DNA from: Sphingobium aromaticiconvertens
Lineage (GTDB): Bacteria > Pseudomonadota > Alphaproteobacteria > Sphingomonadales > Sphingomonadaceae
DNA: 64,000 bases
Assembly (NCBI RefSeq): GCF_037154075.1
Contig: NZ_JBANRJ010000001.1
Coordinates: 2,103,501-2,167,500, forward strand
Direction: 5' to 3'
Part shown: piece by piece, positions 53,956 to 63,298 of the stretch
Position numbering within the stretch: position 1 is the stretch's first letter
Layout of the letters: every line of letters starts with the position of its first letter
The notes under the pieces: model-generated
Database searches by the model: none
Told to the model about the DNA's origin: nothing
Seen by the model: the letters and a program-made list of their open reading frames with translations, nothing else
Made by a program: the position numbers and the translations under genes

Positions 53956-55926
53956 ATGGCCGCTGCAAATTTCTTTCCACGGATTCCAGGCGGCATGGCG
54001 CGCCCCGCCGACCTGATGCTGGTCGCCGGCGTCGTATCGGTTGTCGCTCTGCTGATCCTGCCGCTGCCCGCTCTGGTCATCGACATGCTGGTCGCGACCA
54101 ACATCACCATCGGCCTGCTGCTGCTGCTCTCGACGCTGCATATCTCCAAGCCACTCGACCTGTCGACCTTTCCCACGGTGCTGCTGCTCAGCACGCTGTT
54201 CCGCCTGTCGCTGTCGATCGCCACCACGCGCATGATCCTGACCACGGCGCAGGGCGGGCATATCATCGAACAGTTCGGGCAGATGGTCGCGGGCGGCAAT
54301 CTGATCGTCGGTCTGGTCGTCTTCCTCATTATCACCATCGTCCAGTTCGTCGTCATTTCGAAAGGCGCGGAACGCGTGGCCGAGGTCGCGGCGCGCTTCA
54401 GCCTCGACGCGATGCCCGGCAAGCAATTGTCGATCGACAGCGACCTGCGTTCGGGCCTGATCGGCAAGGATGAGGCACGCGAGCGGCGCAAGACGCTGGA
54501 GCTGGAAAGCAAGCTGCACGGCAGTCTCGATGGCGCGATGAAGTTCGTAAAGGGCGACGCCATCGCCTCTATCATCATCGTCCTCATCAACCTGATCGGC
54601 GGCCTTGCCGTCGGGGTTTTCTCGCACGGCATGGATGCGGGCGAGGCCATGACCACTTTTTCGATCCTGACGATCGGCGACGGTCTGGTGACGCAGATCC
54701 CGGCCTTGTTCAGCGCGATGGCCGCGGGCCTGCTGGTGACGCGTACCACGGACGAAAGCAAGGATTCGAGCCTGGGCCAGGCCATCGGCCAGCAGATCAT
54801 GAGCAAGCCGCCGGTGTTGTTCGCCGCCGCCACGCTCTGCCTGATGATGGCGCTGATCCCCGGCTTTCCGGCCGCTGTCTTCGTCGGCATCGGCATGGCG
54901 CTGGGGCTGTCGGGCATCTGGCAGCATCCGGTGTCGCGCGCCTGGGTTCTGGGCAAGGCGGCCCGCTACGACCGGCGCGAAAAGCCGCTGCCCGAAGCGC
55001 TCAAGGCGACGCCTGCGGAATTGCAGCCAGTCCGTCCCCTTCTGTTGGAGATCGGCGCGCCGTCGCTGGATGCGGCGCGGGCGGCCCGTTTGCAGGCGCT
55101 GCTGGTCGCCACGCTGGAGCGCATGCAGGCGCGGCTCGGCCTGCCGATGCCCGCCGCCGATATGACGACGACGCTGCTGCCAGTAAATGAGACAGCGCGC
55201 TGGGCGCTCTACGCCTTCGAAGCGCCCATTGGATCGGGCGTGCTGGACGACGGGGCGCTGGAGGAGGAAATCGGTGCCGCCGTCGAAGCCGTGCTGCGCC
55301 GCCATATCGCACAGTTCCTGGGCTTGCAGGAAACCACGATCATCCTGAACCGCGTCGGCGCGGACTATCCTGATCTCGTCAAGGAAGTTGTGCGCGCCGT
55401 CTCCACCCCGAAAATCGCCGAAATCTTGCGGTTGCTCGCTGAAGAGGAAGTCCCTTTGCGGAATATGCGCGACGTGTTCGAAGCCATTGCCGAAGCCGGT
55501 CAGTCGGAGCGTAACGCGATGCCGATTGCCGACCTGACCCGCATTTCACTGCGGCGCTATATCGCCGCACCCCATGCTGTCGATGGCCGCTTTCGGGTGA
55601 TGGTGGTCGGCGGGCGTCTGGAGCGTTTCTTCCGCGATAATGTCCAGCCGGTGGAGGGTGTTGCCCGTCTGGCGATGAAGCCCGAACATGCCCGCATCAT
55701 GATTGCCATGATCCGCAGCGAAATGGCCAAGTGCGGCGCGGTCGCGATCCTGACCGCCTTCGACCTGCGCCGTCCGCTGCGGCGGCTGATCGGCGGCGAC
55801 CTGTTCGAACTGCCGGTACTGGCGTTCAACGAACTTTCGCCCGCCCTGCCGCTTGATGTCGTCGGCACGCTCGATCGCACGCCCGAAGCGCTTGAAGACG
55901 AACGTCCGGCGGAGGCCGCCGCATGA
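53956..55926 (+). CDS. sctV: T3SS major export apparatus protein SctV (FlhA/YscV family)
   Basis: 656-aa protein: eight hydrophobic spans in the first 310 residues, with the FHIPEP-type signature RLSLSIATTRMIL, and the conserved ALFSAMAAGLLVTRT; the C-terminal cytoplasmic domain (about 340-656) forms the nonameric ring that docks substrates. Slightly shorter than typical 680-700. The stop overlaps the sctC start (ATGA). Confidence 0.97.
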   Translation: MAAANFFPRIPGGMARPADLMLVAGVVSVVALLILPLPALVIDMLVATNITIGLLLLLSTLHISKPLDLSTFPTVLLLSTLFRLSLSIATTRMILTTAQGGHIIEQFGQMVAGGNLIVGLVVFLIITIVQFVVISKGAERVAEVAARFSLDAMPGKQLSIDSDLRSGLIGKDEARERRKTLELESKLHGSLDGAMKFVKGDAIASIIIVLINLIGGLAVGVFSHGMDAGEAMTTFSILTIGDGLVTQIPALFSAMAAGLLVTRTTDESKDSSLGQAIGQQIMSKPPVLFAAATLCLMMALIPGFPAAVFVGIGMALGLSGIWQHPVSRAWVLGKAARYDRREKPLPEALKATPAELQPVRPLLLEIGAPSLDAARAARLQALLVATLERMQARLGLPMPAADMTTTLLPVNETARWALYAFEAPIGSGVLDDGALEEEIGAAVEAVLRRHIAQFLGLQETTIILNRVGADYPDLVKEVVRAVSTPKIAEILRLLAEEEVPLRNMRDVFEAIAEAGQSERNAMPIADLTRISLRRYIAAPHAVDGRFRVMVVGGRLERFFRDNVQPVEGVARLAMKPEHARIMIAMIRSEMAKCGAVAILTAFDLRRPLRRLIGGDLFELPVLAFNELSPALPLDVVGTLDRTPEALEDERPAEAAA

Positions 55927-57770
55927 GTCGGTTGCGCTGCGGCAGCCTGTGCCTGGCCTTGATCCTCTCCTTTGGCCAAGCCCCGGCCATGGCGGCCGAT
56001 CCGCCCTTTGGCGACAGGAAGGTGACGATCGCCGCCCGCGACCAGCCGATCGCCGATTTCCTCAACCAGTTCTTCGGCGCGAGCGGCCTCAAAGTGGCGA
56101 TCGGCGGCGCGGTTACGGGCAAGGTCAACGGCAAATTTTCGGGCGTCCCCGCCAGTATCTGGTCGCAGGTGTCGAGCGCCTTCAACCTGATCGCTTATTA
56201 TGATGGCGCGGTCGTCACTGTCCAAAGCGCGAACGATGTCGAGAGTCGCACCGTGACCGTGCCCTCCGGCCGCGCGGGTGAGTTGGCGAGTGCCGTCGCG
56301 CGGGCGCACCTGTCTGACAGCAACAACCGGGTACGGCCAACCTCAGCGGAAAGCCTGATGGCGACCGGGGTGCCCCGTTTTCTCGATCAGGTGCAGCAAC
56401 TTGCTTCCGCCCTGCCCACGACCCCATTGCGCGAGCACCCATCGGTCGCGGCCATTGCACCCGGTCGGGCGCAGGCGGTTCCGACCTATCCGGGCGCGAT
56501 CGAACCGTATGAACTGCGTGTCTTCTACCTGCGTTATGCGCGTGCCGACGACACCACGCTCTCGACCGGCGACCGGCAGGTACGGGTACCGGGCGTCGGC
56601 ACGACGATGGCGCGCGTGATGGGCGACGGTGCGGCGATCGGCACGGTCGGCGGCAATTATGGGGAACAGCGCGTTCGCCAGTCCCGACCGCGCCTTGGCG
56701 GTCGGGGTCTCGACAGTATAGGCCCCGATGCCGCGCGCACCGGACCCATGACGGCGCAGGAAGACGAATATCTGGGCTTGCCGCCGGAGGGCGCGGTCGC
56801 ACAACCAGCGGCCTTGCCCCCGCAAAATGGTCCGCGCATCACGGTCGACCCTTCGCTCAACGCCGTCGTCGTGCGCGACCGGCCGGAAAATATGACGGCT
56901 TATGAAGGATTGGTGCGGGCGCTGGATATCGCGCCGCAGATCGTAGAGCTGGAAGCAACGATCATCGACATCAATATCGACCGGCTGCGCGAACTGGGCA
57001 TCAACTGGCGCTTCCAGAGCGGCGATTTCAGCGCCTTGTTCGGTGGCGACGTCGTCCGGCGGACGGGTGACCCCACGACCGACATACTCAACACGGGGTC
57101 GGTCAACCGGGGCCTGTCCGTATCGGGGATCATCGGCGCCAACAATGAGTTCATCGCGCGCATCAACGCATTGGAAGAAAAGGGCGCGGCGCGCGTGATC
57201 TCTCGCCCGCAACTCGTAACCCTGTCCAATGTCGAGGCGGTGTTCGACCGCACCCGCACCTTCTACGTCCGCGTCGCGGGCGACCGGCAGGTGGACCTGT
57301 TCAACGTCACGGCGGGCACGGTGCTGCGGGTTAACCCGCATGTGCTGGTCGATAATGGCCAGCCGCGCATCCGGATGGTCGTGAATGTTGAGGATGGCGC
57401 GATCCTCCAAGGCAATGTCGACAATATCCCGATCGTCGAGCGTGCCAGCGTCAACACTCAGGCGCTGATCGCCGAAGGCGAAAGCCTGTTACTGGGTGGG
57501 CTGACGGTCAATTCGGACCTCGACGCCGAAAATTCGGTTCCCCTGCTGGGTAATATCCCGGTGCTGGGCGAACTTTTCAAGACCCGCTCTCGCCAGCGGA
57601 CCAAGACGGAGCGCCTGTTCCTTATTTCCCCCCGCATCACTCGGCTGGAAACCACGGCAGCGGCCATGGCCCCGCAGGCGAGTGCACTGGCGACGGCCCC
57701 GCCCGTCATTCCGCGCCTGCCCACCCCGCATCAGGCCGTCCAGTCCCTTCCCATGGAGAGCAAGCCATGA
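55923..57770 (+). CDS. sctC: T3SS outer-membrane secretin SctC
   Basis: 615-aa secretin: signal peptide (SLCLALILSFGQAPAMAA), N0/N1/N3-type periplasmic domains (about 30-330, e.g. DFLNQFFGASGLKVAIGG), then the secretin core ending in SVPLLGNIPVLGELFKTRSR and KTERLFLISPRI. It makes the ring of the outer membrane. A secretin is what separates this system from a flagellum. It overlaps sctV and sctD by 4 nt each. No pilotin is recognised, unless one of the small lipoproteins serves. Confidence 0.96.
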   Translation: MSRLRCGSLCLALILSFGQAPAMAADPPFGDRKVTIAARDQPIADFLNQFFGASGLKVAIGGAVTGKVNGKFSGVPASIWSQVSSAFNLIAYYDGAVVTVQSANDVESRTVTVPSGRAGELASAVARAHLSDSNNRVRPTSAESLMATGVPRFLDQVQQLASALPTTPLREHPSVAAIAPGRAQAVPTYPGAIEPYELRVFYLRYARADDTTLSTGDRQVRVPGVGTTMARVMGDGAAIGTVGGNYGEQRVRQSRPRLGGRGLDSIGPDAARTGPMTAQEDEYLGLPPEGAVAQPAALPPQNGPRITVDPSLNAVVVRDRPENMTAYEGLVRALDIAPQIVELEATIIDINIDRLRELGINWRFQSGDFSALFGGDVVRRTGDPTTDILNTGSVNRGLSVSGIIGANNEFIARINALEEKGAARVISRPQLVTLSNVEAVFDRTRTFYVRVAGDRQVDLFNVTAGTVLRVNPHVLVDNGQPRIRMVVNVEDGAILQGNVDNIPIVERASVNTQALIAEGESLLLGGLTVNSDLDAENSVPLLGNIPVLGELFKTRSRQRTKTERLFLISPRITRLETTAAAMAPQASALATAPPVIPRLPTPHQAVQSLPMESKP

Positions 57771-58915
57771 CCGATATGCCCGTCATCGATCTTGCCCGCA
57801 GCCGGGCGGTCAGCAGGCGCGTGCTGCGCATCCTGTCCGGTCGCCTGGAGGGCAAGGAGTTTCCGCTGGATGGCCGCGATCGGCTTTGCGTTGGCCACGG
57901 TCTCGCCAATGATGTCGTGTTGCGCGGCGCCGGTACGCGCGAAGGGACGATCGAACTGCGGCTGATGGGCGATCGCGCCACGATGCGCGTCATCGAAGGC
58001 CGCGCAGAACTGCTTGGCCGCGCGCTGGAGGCGGGTGAGGACGCGCAGTTGCCTGCCTATCTACCGTTCTGCTTCGGTGAATATCTGATCGCGCATGGCG
58101 AACGGGGATCGGCTCGCTGGCGGGACGCGAACGACATTGCGCGGACACCTCGCGGCGTGCCGGGCGAGGAACTGCCCGCCCCGCGCCTGTCTGACCGGCT
58201 GTTCGACATCGCGCGGACCGGCTATGGCCGGATCGATCGGCACACCCTGCGGCTGGCGCTGGGGCTGGGCTGTGGCGGGCTGCTTGTCGCGGCTGCGGCC
58301 CAGCCGGTGGGCCAGATGATGCTGTCCAGCCGCGCGAACGCTCGGGAGATGACCACCGAGTTGCGGCAGAGCGGCTTCCCAGCCGTCTCCGTCGCCGGGG
58401 ATGATGAGGGCAGTCTGGCGGTCAAGGGGGCGGTTTCCGACGAAGAGGAACTCGCCCGCCTGCGCGCGCTCGTAGCGCAGCGCGACGCCGATGCGACCGT
58501 CGATGTGCAGACTGGCACGGCTCTGGCGGCTGAGGCCACCGACATCCTTCAGGCGCAAGGCATCGCCGCGCGGGTCGCGCCCTCCGCACCGGCCGCGCTT
58601 GTCGTCAATGCGGGCTATATGCCCGCCAACCGCCAGGATCAGGTGCGCGCCCTGCTGCACAAGGATCTGCCGGTCGTGCGCAAGGTCGCTTTCCGCATCG
58701 ACGATGCACTAGGCGCAAACCCGCTCCAGGCCTTTTTCGCGCAAAGCGGCGCAGGCCTCGCCACGGTCGTCGCCAATCCCGCTCATATCGTCACTGCCGA
58801 CGGATCGCACTGGTTCCCCGGCGCAACCCTGCCCACCGGGCACAGGCTGGTGTCGGTCAGCGCGGGCGCCGTGGTGTTCGAGAAGGACGGCCGTGCCGAA
58901 CAGATCACCCTCTGA
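57767..58915 (+). CDS. sctD: T3SS inner-membrane ring protein SctD
   Basis: 382 aa: an N-terminal FHA-like cytoplasmic domain (about 15-110, RILSGRLEGKEFPLDGRDRLCVG, quoted in part), one membrane helix near residue 165 (LRLALGLGCGGLLVAAAA), and a periplasmic part with ring-building repeats (e.g. AVKGAVSDEEELARLRALV). Matches SctD in order and length. It connects the outer and inner rings and anchors the sorting platform. Confidence 0.9.
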   Translation: MTDMPVIDLARSRAVSRRVLRILSGRLEGKEFPLDGRDRLCVGHGLANDVVLRGAGTREGTIELRLMGDRATMRVIEGRAELLGRALEAGEDAQLPAYLPFCFGEYLIAHGERGSARWRDANDIARTPRGVPGEELPAPRLSDRLFDIARTGYGRIDRHTLRLALGLGCGGLLVAAAAQPVGQMMLSSRANAREMTTELRQSGFPAVSVAGDDEGSLAVKGAVSDEEELARLRALVAQRDADATVDVQTGTALAAEATDILQAQGIAARVAPSAPAALVVNAGYMPANRQDQVRALLHKDLPVVRKVAFRIDDALGANPLQAFFAQSGAGLATVVANPAHIVTADGSHWFPGATLPTGHRLVSVSAGAVVFEKDGRAEQITL

Positions 58916-58948
58916 AGACCCCCAAATCCACAAGAGCAAAGGAGATGC

Positions 58949-59263
58949 ATGATGAGTAATATTTCCAGCACAGAGATGGCGACCCTGGCCAGCACCCCAC
59001 TGACCGGCGCACGAATGCGTCAGGACGATGCCCCCGCCAACTGGTTCGAGGCATTTGCCGACGCCTGGGGCAAGGCGCTCGACAGTCAGGCTTCGAGGAT
59101 CGAGCAGAAGTCCGATCTCATCGCCAATGAAGGCGGGGACAACCCCTCGCAGATCACGATGCTGACGGCCGAGGCGATGAAAATGAGCTTCCTGTCGAAC
59201 AGCTCGCACAGTTCGCTCGACAGCGTATCCAAGGCGCTCGAAACCATGGCGCGGAAACAGTGA
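58949..59263 (+). CDS. sctF: Candidate T3SS needle protein SctF
   Basis: 104-aa helical protein without a Sec signal. An acidic/polar N-terminal half leads to a C-terminal helix (ITMLTAEAMKMSFLSNSSHS...SVSKALETMARKQ) of the type that packs in the needle wall. Longer than classical needles (about 80). The start may be ATG 58949 or 58952; AGGAG precedes both. Position between sctD and sctI supports a needle role; the match is not strong on sequence alone. Compare the larger 47453-48085 protein, whose end is similar. Confidence 0.7.
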   Translation: MMSNISSTEMATLASTPLTGARMRQDDAPANWFEAFADAWGKALDSQASRIEQKSDLIANEGGDNPSQITMLTAEAMKMSFLSNSSHSSLDSVSKALETMARKQ

Positions 59264-59264
59264 G

Positions 59265-59651
59265 ATGAGTGTCGAGGCCGTTGCTGCGCAAGTCGCGGCT
59301 CCACCCCGTGCGATCGAACTGGCGCCTGCCATGCCACAACAGGCAGGCGCCGATGTGATCGCCGATTTCAATGCATCACTCAAGGCTGCAGCGGCCGACC
59401 ATGTCGGCGGCAAGGATATGTCGCCCGCCGTCCGCGACATGCTGGGCACGCTCGACAAGGTGAATGGCGAGGCGAAGTCGGTCACAGACTTCGCCCGGTC
59501 GGTCGAGGCTTCGGGTGGCGAACTGACGCCCGGCGAGATCGTGCAACTGACGATGCGATGTCAGGAATTCATGTTCCATTGCCAACTGACCTCGAACATC
59601 GCCAACCGCAGTTCGGACGGCGTGCAGCAACTGTTCCGGCAGCAGGGCTGA
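59265..59651 (+). CDS. sctI: T3SS inner rod protein SctI
   Basis: 128 aa, no Sec signal. The C-terminal 45 residues have the SctI pattern: ELTPGEIVQLTMRCQEFMFH, then CQLTSNIANRSSDGVQQLFRQQ. SctI links the export gate to the needle. It starts 1 nt after the sctF candidate's stop and lies 28 nt before sctJ, as in many injectisome operons. Confidence 0.87.
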   Translation: MSVEAVAAQVAAPPRAIELAPAMPQQAGADVIADFNASLKAAAADHVGGKDMSPAVRDMLGTLDKVNGEAKSVTDFARSVEASGGELTPGEIVQLTMRCQEFMFHCQLTSNIANRSSDGVQQLFRQQG

Positions 59652-59679
59652 CCGGGCCGGGTGACGAAGGAGAGGCATC

Positions 59680-60450
59680 ATGGCCAGATTAAATGCGCGC
59701 CTCGGCGCGACGCCGCTCGTTCTAATCGCCGCGCTGATGCTCAGTGCGTGCGGCACTCAGGAGATATATGGCCAGCTCAAGGAGGCGCAGGCCAACGACA
59801 TGATCGCCGTGCTGCGCGATGCGCATATCGACGCGGGCAAGTCCGCTGGCAAGGACGGGTTGTGGAGCGTCAACGTCGATACGGACCATTTTTCGCAGGC
59901 GATCCAGTTGTTGCGTGCCAAGGGCCTGCCGCGCGACGATTTCGCAACCTTGGGGCAGGTGTTCGAAAAGAAGGGCTTCGTTTCGTCTCCCATCGAGGAG
60001 CGGGCGCGGCTGATCTACGGCCTTAGTCAGGAACTGGGCCATACGGTGAGCGAGATTGACGGCGTGGTGCAGGCGCGCGTCCATCTTGCCATGCCGCAGG
60101 ATGATCCGCTGTCGGAGAAGGTGAAGCCCGCCTCCGCTGCGGTCTTCATCAAATATCAGCCCGGCTACGACCTGCGCAGCCAGACTGGCGCGATCAAGGC
60201 GCTGGTCACCAACAGCATAGAGGGGCTTACCTACGACAAGGTGTCGGTGGTGATGTTCCCCAGCCAGGCGGTGGCGCCGCGACAGGACATGGCGCTGGCG
60301 CAATTTGATTCGCCTGTGACTCGAATTGCGTTGGCCGTGGTCGGGCTGGGCGGGCTAGTCGCGCTGTTCTGGCGGCGGCGGCGTCCAGCGCGCAAGGTCG
60401 TGCCGGTAACGCGCGATACAGTGCCGGGCGATACCGAGCCGGCGGTATGA
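59680..60450 (+). CDS. sctJ: T3SS inner-membrane ring lipoprotein SctJ
   Basis: 256-aa YscJ/FliF-family lipoprotein: lipobox LMLSACGTQE (Cys about residue 25), two ring-building domains (LKEAQANDMIAVLRDAHIDA; EERARLIYGLSQELGHTVSEIDGVVQARVHL, quoted in part), and a C-terminal membrane helix (IALAVVGLGGLVALFW) with a basic tail. Standard length. It overlaps the sctK-like gene by 4 nt. Confidence 0.96.
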   Translation: MARLNARLGATPLVLIAALMLSACGTQEIYGQLKEAQANDMIAVLRDAHIDAGKSAGKDGLWSVNVDTDHFSQAIQLLRAKGLPRDDFATLGQVFEKKGFVSSPIEERARLIYGLSQELGHTVSEIDGVVQARVHLAMPQDDPLSEKVKPASAAVFIKYQPGYDLRSQTGAIKALVTNSIEGLTYDKVSVVMFPSQAVAPRQDMALAQFDSPVTRIALAVVGLGGLVALFWRRRRPARKVVPVTRDTVPGDTEPAV

Positions 60451-60944
60451 TGCAGTCGCTACCGATCGGCCGCGACCGGATCGCATGTCTGGCGGCGGCA
60501 ACTGCGTCGTCCGCTGGGCGCGGCAGGCGCTTCCTGACCCGACAGGCGGGGGGCGGGTCGCCTACTTTCGCGGAATTGGCCGGGTTGCCAGCCTGGCCGC
60601 TTCTGGATCGTGAAGCCCAGCGCCGGGTCGCCATGATTGCTTTGCTGCTGGCCGGGCGTTCTACGTTGGCGGCTGAGATCGATGGCATCCGGCTGCGTGC
60701 TTATGCCGTGCTGGTTGGCGGCCCATTGTTCGAGGATGTTCTGACCGATCAAAGCCCCGGCGATGCCCCATTGCCTTCGCCTTCTGCCTTGCCGGATGCT
60801 GCCGACGATCTGTTGCGCGTCGCCGTGCCGCCGCTGCTCGCCCATCGCATCGGGGATGCTGGCCCGCACGACCCCCGCGCGGCGGCGTGCATGGCGCGGG
60901 CTGAACGCTTCATCAGGGAAAGCGCCGCATGGCCTATCAGCTAA
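60447..60944 (+). CDS. Probable T3SS sorting-platform adaptor SctK
   Basis: 165-aa soluble protein between sctJ and sctL, where sctK sits in many injectisome operons. It has no signal peptide; it is Ala/Leu-rich with segments such as WPLLDREAQRRVAMIALLLAGRS and a C-terminal helix. SctK family members are very divergent, so the call rests on position and size. It overlaps sctL by 16 nt. Confidence 0.6.
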   Translation: MMQSLPIGRDRIACLAAATASSAGRGRRFLTRQAGGGSPTFAELAGLPAWPLLDREAQRRVAMIALLLAGRSTLAAEIDGIRLRAYAVLVGGPLFEDVLTDQSPGDAPLPSPSALPDAADDLLRVAVPPLLAHRIGDAGPHDPRAAACMARAERFIRESAAWPIS

Positions 60945-61534
60945 TCCATAGCGACAGCCACACGCTGCTCGCAAGCGATAGCCCTCTGATCCGCGCTGAC
61001 GAGCGGTCGCGGGTCGAGGATGCGATCGCCCTCCTGAAGGACATCAGGGGGATGCGCGATGGGCAGTCCGCTGCCGTGGCACAGGCTCAGGCGGATGCGC
61101 GCATCCTTGGCTGGAAAGAAGGCGAAGCGGCCGGGCGAGCCGCCTTTGCAGACGCGGTGGCCGAACTCGTGCAGCGGGCCAGCGACTGGCGCAGCGAACA
61201 GCAGGCACAGATTGCTGACCTCGCCCTTGCCGCGCTGCGCCAGATCGTCGGCGCGATCGAGCCTGCCGATCTGATGGTGGGCATCGCGCGTCGCGCGGTG
61301 GAGGCAGCGGGCGGGCAGGGGCCGATGGTCGTCGAACTGGCCCCGACGATGGAAGACGCCGTGCGAACCCGGCTCGCTGCACAGCCCGTTCCGGCGGAAG
61401 TCGACATACGCGGCGACCCGGCGCTGGCCGAGGATCAGTGCCGCATCAGCGGCCCTGACGGCCGCATCATCGCCGATCTGGGCGTGCAACTCGCCGCGCT
61501 CGAACAACGATGGGAGGTGACCGATGCCGGTTGA
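60929..61534 (+). CDS. sctL: T3SS stator protein SctL (FliH/YscL family)
   Basis: 201 aa: a helical, Gln/Ala-rich N-terminal half with the FliH-type stretch AQAQADARILGWKEGEAAGRAAF (quoted in part), and a C-terminal V-ATPase E-like domain (EVDIRGDPALAEDQCRI...GRIIADLGVQLAALEQ). It holds the ATPase to the sorting platform. It overlaps sctK by 16 nt and sctN by 11 nt. Confidence 0.88.
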   Translation: MAYQLIHSDSHTLLASDSPLIRADERSRVEDAIALLKDIRGMRDGQSAAVAQAQADARILGWKEGEAAGRAAFADAVAELVQRASDWRSEQQAQIADLALAALRQIVGAIEPADLMVGIARRAVEAAGGQGPMVVELAPTMEDAVRTRLAAQPVPAEVDIRGDPALAEDQCRISGPDGRIIADLGVQLAALEQRWEVTDAG

Positions 61535-62837
61535 CGTCAAGCTGGAGGCGTTGTTCGACACGCTGGAGGCAGGCCCTGCGTTCGAGCAGCGCGGTCGTGT
61601 CAAGGCTGCGATCGGCACCTCGATCCGGGTCAGCGGCATCACTGCGCGGATCGGCGAGACCTGCGAATTGATGAGTCCGGCGGGTCGCTCCTCGCTGCTG
61701 GCCGAGGTCGTCGGCCTTGTGGGAAATGAAGCCATATTGGCGCCGCTCGGTGATCTGCGCGGCCTGTCGGGTGAGACCGATGTGCTGGTGCGTATCGGCC
61801 ATGACCGCGTGCCGGTGGCGCAGGCGCTGCTCGGCCGGGTGCTCGACGCGCGCCTTCAACCGCTCGACGGCCTGCCGCCGGTTGCCGCCCGCGCGACCCA
61901 ACCGCTCTATGCCGCAGCGCCCACCCCGATGGAGCGGCAGCGGATCAGTCGGCAAGTAGAAACCGGCGTTCGCGCGATCGACGGGCTGCTGCCGCTTGGC
62001 CGGGGCCAGCGGATCGGCGTCTTCGCGGCGGCGGGCGGGGGCAAGAGCACTTTGCTTGGCACGCTCGCGCGGCAGGCGCAGGCCGACGCGATCGTGATCG
62101 CCCTGATCGGTGAACGCGGGCGCGAAGTGCGCGAATTTGTCGAGGACAATCTCGGCGCCGAAGGGCTGGCTCGTTCGGTGGTCATCGTTTCGACCTCCGA
62201 TCGGCCTGCGCTGGAACGTGCGCGCGCCGCCCATGCCGCTACGGCGGTCGCGGAAGGTTTCCGCGCGGAAGGGCAGCATGTTCTCCTTCTGATGGATTCG
62301 GTCACGCGCTTCGCCCGCGCCTTGCGCGAAATCGGCCTTGCGGCCGGGGAGCCGCCGGTCCGGCGCGGCTTCCCACCCTCCGTATTCGCCGAACTGCCGC
62401 GCCTGTTCGAGCGCGCGGGCACCGACGCACAGGGCGCGATCACCGGCATCTATACAGTGCTGCTGGAGGATGAAGAAGACGACCCGGTGGGTGAGGAGGT
62501 GCGCTCCCTGCTCGACGGCCATGTCATCCTGTCGCGCAAGCTCGCGGCCAAGGGCCATTATCCCGCGATCGACATATTATCGAGCCAGAGCCGCCTCATG
62601 GGCCAGTTGGCGGAAACGGGGCAACAGCGCGCCGCCATCGCCATGCGCGCGATGCTGGCCAAGCTCGACGACATCGAACTGCTTCTTCAGGTCGGCGACT
62701 ATAAGCCGGGGCAGGACGCGCTGGCCGACCGCGCCATCGCCCGACGCGTCGAAATCGATGCCTTCCTGCGCCAATCGACCCGCGAGCATAGCGGACTTCT
62801 CACCACCCACAGCCTTCTCCGGGGATTTGAGTCATGA
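61524..62837 (+). CDS. sctN: T3SS ATPase SctN
   Basis: 437-aa hexameric ATPase of the FliI/YscN family. Walker A GVFAAAGGGKSTLLG (about residues 165-180), GERGREVREFVED, Walker B HVLLLMDSVTRFARALRE (about 250), and the C-terminal IDAFLRQSTREHS. It strips chaperones and unfolds substrates. Length is standard. The next gene (sctO) overlaps by 4 nt. Confidence 0.97.
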   Translation: MPVDVKLEALFDTLEAGPAFEQRGRVKAAIGTSIRVSGITARIGETCELMSPAGRSSLLAEVVGLVGNEAILAPLGDLRGLSGETDVLVRIGHDRVPVAQALLGRVLDARLQPLDGLPPVAARATQPLYAAAPTPMERQRISRQVETGVRAIDGLLPLGRGQRIGVFAAAGGGKSTLLGTLARQAQADAIVIALIGERGREVREFVEDNLGAEGLARSVVIVSTSDRPALERARAAHAATAVAEGFRAEGQHVLLLMDSVTRFARALREIGLAAGEPPVRRGFPPSVFAELPRLFERAGTDAQGAITGIYTVLLEDEEDDPVGEEVRSLLDGHVILSRKLAAKGHYPAIDILSSQSRLMGQLAETGQQRAAIAMRAMLAKLDDIELLLQVGDYKPGQDALADRAIARRVEIDAFLRQSTREHSGLLTTHSLLRGFES

Positions 62838-63298
62838 CCGATCATATCACTGCCCTTCGACAGATTGTGCGCCTGCGCGAACGCGATGTGCGGTACTGCG
62901 AGCGGCAGGCGCGCAACGCGCTGCTTGCCGTGGCGCAGGCCGAGACGCGCGCTGGCGAGGCGAGGCAGATGTGCCAGCAGGCGATTTCCCTGTATGAGGC
63001 GGCGCAGACGGAACGGGTGCAGGCCCCATGCGATCCGCATGTCCAGCTTCACTGTAACGCCACGGCAACGCAGGTGGACCAGGCCTGCCAGATGCGCGCG
63101 CAGGCCTGTGACCTGCTGGTGAAGGCGCAGGGTTTTGCAGAACAGGTCCGCCGCGAATGGCTTCGGGCACAAGCGCGCTATGACGCCCTGCGTGCAGAAC
63201 TGGAAAAGGCCATCCACAATCTGCAACGGCGCAGGGAGCGTCGCAGCGAGCGGGATATGCCGTTGAGCGGCGGCAGGGTGGGGGTCGCTCTGTCATGA
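62834..63298 (+). CDS. T3SS stalk protein SctO (FliJ/YscO-like)
   Basis: 154-aa highly charged protein predicted to be one long helical hairpin or coiled coil, from ALRQIVRLRERDVRYCERQA to LEKAIHNLQRRRERRSERD. Position right after sctN and helical make-up fit SctO, the central stalk of the ATPase. Unusual for its many Cys residues. It overlaps the next gene by 4 nt. Confidence 0.78.
   Translation: MTDHITALRQIVRLRERDVRYCERQARNALLAVAQAETRAGEARQMCQQAISLYEAAQTERVQAPCDPHVQLHCNATATQVDQACQMRAQACDLLVKAQGFAEQVRREWLRAQARYDALRAELEKAIHNLQRRRERRSERDMPLSGGRVGVALS

Noticed and set aside
53539..55305. Long minus-strand open frame opposite the transglycosylase/sctV genes
   Set aside because: It is a GC-driven shadow with Arg/Gln/Asp-rich sequence and no family pattern, overlapping two well-identified genes.
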